DNA of 24,405 nt from Sandaracinaceae bacterium. GTDB lineage: Bacteria; Myxococcota_A; Polyangia; Polyangiales; Sandaracinaceae. Both the position numbers and the translations under genes were made by a program. Positions 22,701 to 24,405 of the stretch are shown here, one piece after another (position 1 is the first letter of the stretch; each line of letters begins with the position of its first letter). Below the pieces are notes generated by a model. It searched no databases, was not told the origin of the DNA, and saw only the letters and a list, made by a program, of their open reading frames with translations. The stretch is from contig JANWYL010000012.1 in NCBI GenBank assembly GCA_025056955.1, positions 1 to 24,405 on the forward strand. The letters run 5' to 3'.

Positions 22701-23459
22701 ATGGGCCTTCGCACGAAAAAAGGGCTTTGGCAAGTGGTGGAAGGGGTCCTTTTGTTTGCGCTCTTTGGTTGCGAAGAACCCCCCCCTCCCACCTTTTTGC
22801 ATACAATTACGGTGATTGCGCAGGGGGATCCTGGCGAATTTGTGCCAGGGGTGAAGGTATTTGCCACCTTGAATGGGCAAAAAAAGGAGATTGGCGTCAC
22901 AGACAGCAACGGCATGCTCGTCTACCAGGTGCGGGCGCCAAACGGTACCCTCCTTCCCCTTGAAGCCGTATGCCCTGACACCCATCGCTTGGTCCGAGGG
23001 TTGGCCCCAATTCGGCTTGAAACCATGCAAGGAGCGGCTGGTGAATCCACGCCTCTCCCTGGCTTTGAGCTTAAGGTGCAGTGCCTCCCCAAAGAAAGGG
23101 ATGCGGTTGTTGTCGTGCGCGCAACTGGCACAAACCAAGTGAGTGGCATCTCGGTCCTCGTCAATGGTCGTGAGGTGACGAGGATCGAAGAGGGGGGAAG
23201 TGCGCACGTTCCCCTTCGCTACCCCCCCAATACCACCTTTCGAGTTGAGCTTGTTGCAGCAGCCGTAAGCCCACACCTTCAGCCCCAAAACGCAGTTCGC
23301 GACTTCACCATGCCAGATGAAGACGCCTACCTTTTGTTTGAACAAAGCTACACCCTTGCGCTTCCTCCTCCTCCACCACCTCCACCTAAGAAGAAGCCCC
23401 GTCCAATCAAACGGGAAGAGGTGAAACCGCAGCCGGTTCGGCCAGTTCGCCTCTTCTAG
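22701..23459 (+). CDS. Lipoprotein with Pro-rich cationic C-terminal tail
   Basis: The 252-residue protein has a lipoprotein-type signal ending in ALFGC (Cys24), although a Glu interrupts the n/h boundary. Two beta-rich segments follow: residues of about 33-80 (VPGVKVFATLNGQKKEIGVTDSNG) resemble a carboxypeptidase-regulatory/Ig-like fold, and about 145-200 form a second similar unit. The end is eight prolines then KKKPRPIKREEVKPQ, rich in Pro and Lys/Arg, which could span or bind the cell wall. I recognise no family. The ATG at 22701 has GAGA 6 nt upstream; an in-frame TTG at 22686 is less likely. TATGAT lies 14 nt before the ATG. Confidence 0.75.
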   Translation: MGLRTKKGLWQVVEGVLLFALFGCEEPPPPTFLHTITVIAQGDPGEFVPGVKVFATLNGQKKEIGVTDSNGMLVYQVRAPNGTLLPLEAVCPDTHRLVRGLAPIRLETMQGAAGESTPLPGFELKVQCLPKERDAVVVVRATGTNQVSGISVLVNGREVTRIEEGGSAHVPLRYPPNTTFRVELVAAAVSPHLQPQNAVRDFTMPDEDAYLLFEQSYTLALPPPPPPPPKKKPRPIKREEVKPQPVRPVRLF

Positions 23460-23461
23460 GC

Positions 23462-23998
23462 TCAGTGCTCGCTTCCCTCCTCCCTTTGGCATTGACTGGC
23501 TTCTTTTTCAAGCCGGAGGGCCCGGCGATTGCGGCGGATCTCAGCGAAAAAGGACTTGAGCAAAAGGGAAGCTTCTTCCCGAAGCACGTAAGGGGTCAGC
23601 GCAAAGCGATGGTTGAGGCGGAGGTCAGAGCCGATTCGAAAAAGGCTCAACACGGCCCCTCCTTTGGGGTCTTCAGCGCCAAACACCAAGCGCCCGATTC
23701 TCGAATTCACCAAAGCCCCTGCGCACATGGGGCATGGCTCGAGCGTGACATAGGCCGTGCACTCGCAGAGGCGCCAACTGCCAATCGCTTGAGCGGCTTG
23801 ACGGATTGCGAGAATTTCGGCGTGGGCCGTGGGATCCTGGCTTGCTTCCCTCAAATTATGGGCCCGCGCAATCGCTTGGCCTCGATGCACAATCACACAA
23901 CCAACAGGCACTTCTCCCTTCGATGCCGCACGCATTGCCTCTTCCAGAGCAAGCCTCATAAAGCCCTCATCCTCCTCGAGAGGAGGGCCTAGCTGCAT
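23462..23998 (-). CDS. tadA: tRNA-specific adenosine deaminase
   Basis: The 178-residue zinc deaminase converts A34 to inosine in tRNA-Arg(ACG). It has the HAE motif TAHAEILAIR (His59, Glu61 catalytic) and LEPCPMCAGAL (Cys89, Cys92), with the segment NSRIGRLVFGAEDPKGGA after it. Length fits TadA. The ATG at 23998 has GGGAG 7 nt upstream. The frame stays open upstream for 84 codons, but that part would cross the tRNA-Ser gene and has no homology. Convergent with the lipoprotein gene, leaving only 2 nt between stop codons. Confidence 0.95.
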   Translation of the reverse strand: MQLGPPLEEDEGFMRLALEEAMRAASKGEVPVGCVIVHRGQAIARAHNLREASQDPTAHAEILAIRQAAQAIGSWRLCECTAYVTLEPCPMCAGALVNSRIGRLVFGAEDPKGGAVLSLFRIGSDLRLNHRFALTPYVLREEASLLLKSFFAEIRRNRRALRLEKEASQCQREEGSEH

Positions 23999-24033
23999 GC
24001 GGATTCTCCCTTCTTGCGCACAAGGCGCGCCAG

Positions 24034-24061
24034 TTGACTCCATTTCAGATGATGCTATGAA
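24034..24061 (+). promoter_or_regulatory. Promoter of the tRNA-Ser gene
   Basis: TTGACT (24034-24039), a 16-bp spacer and TATGAA (24056-24061) preceded by TGC give a -35 plus extended -10. The -10 ends 8 nt before the mature tRNA 5' end. Confidence 0.6.
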
Positions 24062-24069
24062 AGGAGGCG

Positions 24070-24156
24070 GAGAGCTGGCCGAGTGGTCGAAGGCGCTTGA
24101 TTCGAAATCAAGTGTACCGGCAACGGTACCAAGGGTTCGAATCCCTTGCTCTCCGC
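24070..24156 (+). tRNA. tRNA-Ser(CGA)
   Basis: An 87-nt class II tRNA folds with acceptor GGAGAGC/GCTCTCC, D arm GCC...GGC, anticodon stem CTTGA/TCAAG with loop TTCGAAA (anticodon CGA, reading UCG), a long variable arm GTACCG-GCAA-CGGTAC typical of tRNA-Ser, and T arm AAGGG-TTCGAAT-CCCTT. G is the discriminator base. CCA is not encoded (CTC follows). Confidence 0.97.
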
Positions 24157-24193
24157 TCAAATGGGAAGAGTCAAAAAAAGAGGGGGCTTCACC

Positions 24194-24346
24194 ATGAAAA
24201 GGGGGCTCAAGCTCACAAGCTGCATCTTTCGCTCTCATCGCATTCTCCATCGGATCAAGAAAAAAAATGTTGCAAAAATTCCTAGGGCTTTAAAGCCAAA
24301 AAGGCTTGAGGCCTTGGCTGCGCAGCTTCTGCAGCCTGCCTGGTAA
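24194..24346 (+). CDS. Possible small basic protein downstream of tRNA-Ser
   Basis: A 50-codon frame starts at an ATG with GAGGGGG 7 nt upstream. The product is strongly basic (KKK, RSHR, KPKR) and ends LEALAAQLLQPAW. No family is recognised. The same stretch contains inverted repeats (GGCTTTAAAGCC at 24286-24297 and AAGCC/GGCTT around AAAAA), so it may be non-coding. The remaining 24157-24405 holds nothing else that I can support. Confidence 0.22.
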   Translation: MKRGLKLTSCIFRSHRILHRIKKKNVAKIPRALKPKRLEALAAQLLQPAW

Positions 24347-24405
24347 GCCCTCTGAGGATCCCGCATTGAAGGCAAAGGGGGAGGGGTTTGCCCTTGGGGT
24401 TGTGG

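Noticed and set aside
23999..24250. N-terminal extension of TadA
   Set aside because: The frame would cross the tRNA-Ser gene; the ATG at 23998 has a good ribosome site and gives the normal TadA length.
24157..24405. SRP (4.5S) RNA gene beside tadA and tRNA-Ser
   Set aside because: I looked because of known synteny, but the conserved loop sequence (GGAAGGAAGCAGCC-like) is not present in the window.
1..24405. Mobile elements, CRISPR arrays, toxin-antitoxin or phage-defence genes
   Set aside because: No transposase, integrase, regularly spaced repeats or recognisable defence domains were found on either strand.

Overview
This window looks like chromosomal DNA of a moderately GC-rich Gram-negative bacterium, most plausibly a Myxococcota or other 'deltaproteobacterial' lineage. 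That placement is inferred from gene content: very large TPR proteins, a FecR-domain lipoprotein, a PP2C phosphatase fused to a cyclic-nucleotide-binding domain, a receiver-GGDEF protein, several lipoproteins, and an aryl-carotenoid-synthase-like oxidoreductase. No phage, transposase, insertion sequence, CRISPR array or rRNA was seen. Genes are densely packed, and several overlap or share stop codons.

Left part (1-8667, all minus strand). Reading from the promoter at about 8680 leftward: a TPP-dependent lyase resembling animal ILVBL/HACL2, a small extremely acidic protein, an ABC transporter ATPase, a receiver-GGDEF diguanylate cyclase with a degenerate receiver, a PP2C-type phosphatase with a C-terminal cyclic-nucleotide-binding domain, a FecR-domain lipoprotein, and the N-terminal 675 residues of a giant TPR protein that runs off the left edge. 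The middle of this run looks like a signalling cluster joining c-di-GMP, cyclic-nucleotide sensing and Ser/Thr dephosphorylation with envelope and scaffold proteins.

Middle part (8721-16336). A short-chain dehydrogenase diverges from the TPP enzyme and is followed by an Rsm22/METTL17-like ribosomal methyltransferase-family protein. That gene overlaps tail-to-tail with a bestrophin-family channel on the minus strand. Divergent from the bestrophin are an aldehyde dehydrogenase, a CrtU-like FAD carotenoid desaturase/methylase-family protein and a VanW-domain membrane protein. Together they suggest lipid, aldehyde and carotenoid metabolism.

Right part (16364-24405). A panB-panC operon (pantoate and pantothenate synthesis) is transcribed leftward. 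Divergent from it is a two-gene unit of a HEAT/LRV-like repeat protein and a TPR protein, followed by the gyrase inhibitor gene yacG. A DPM1-like glycosyltransferase shares its stop codon with yacG. A family-4 uracil-DNA glycosylase and a lipoprotein with a proline/lysine-rich tail follow. tadA and a tRNA-Ser(CGA) gene lie head to head near the right end.

A recurring regulatory pattern: many genes that head transcription units lack a Shine-Dalgarno site and have a -10-like box, often extended (TGnTA...), only 4-10 nt before the start codon. Genes inside operons tend to have purine-rich ribosome sites. This suggests leaderless or very short leader mRNAs are common here.
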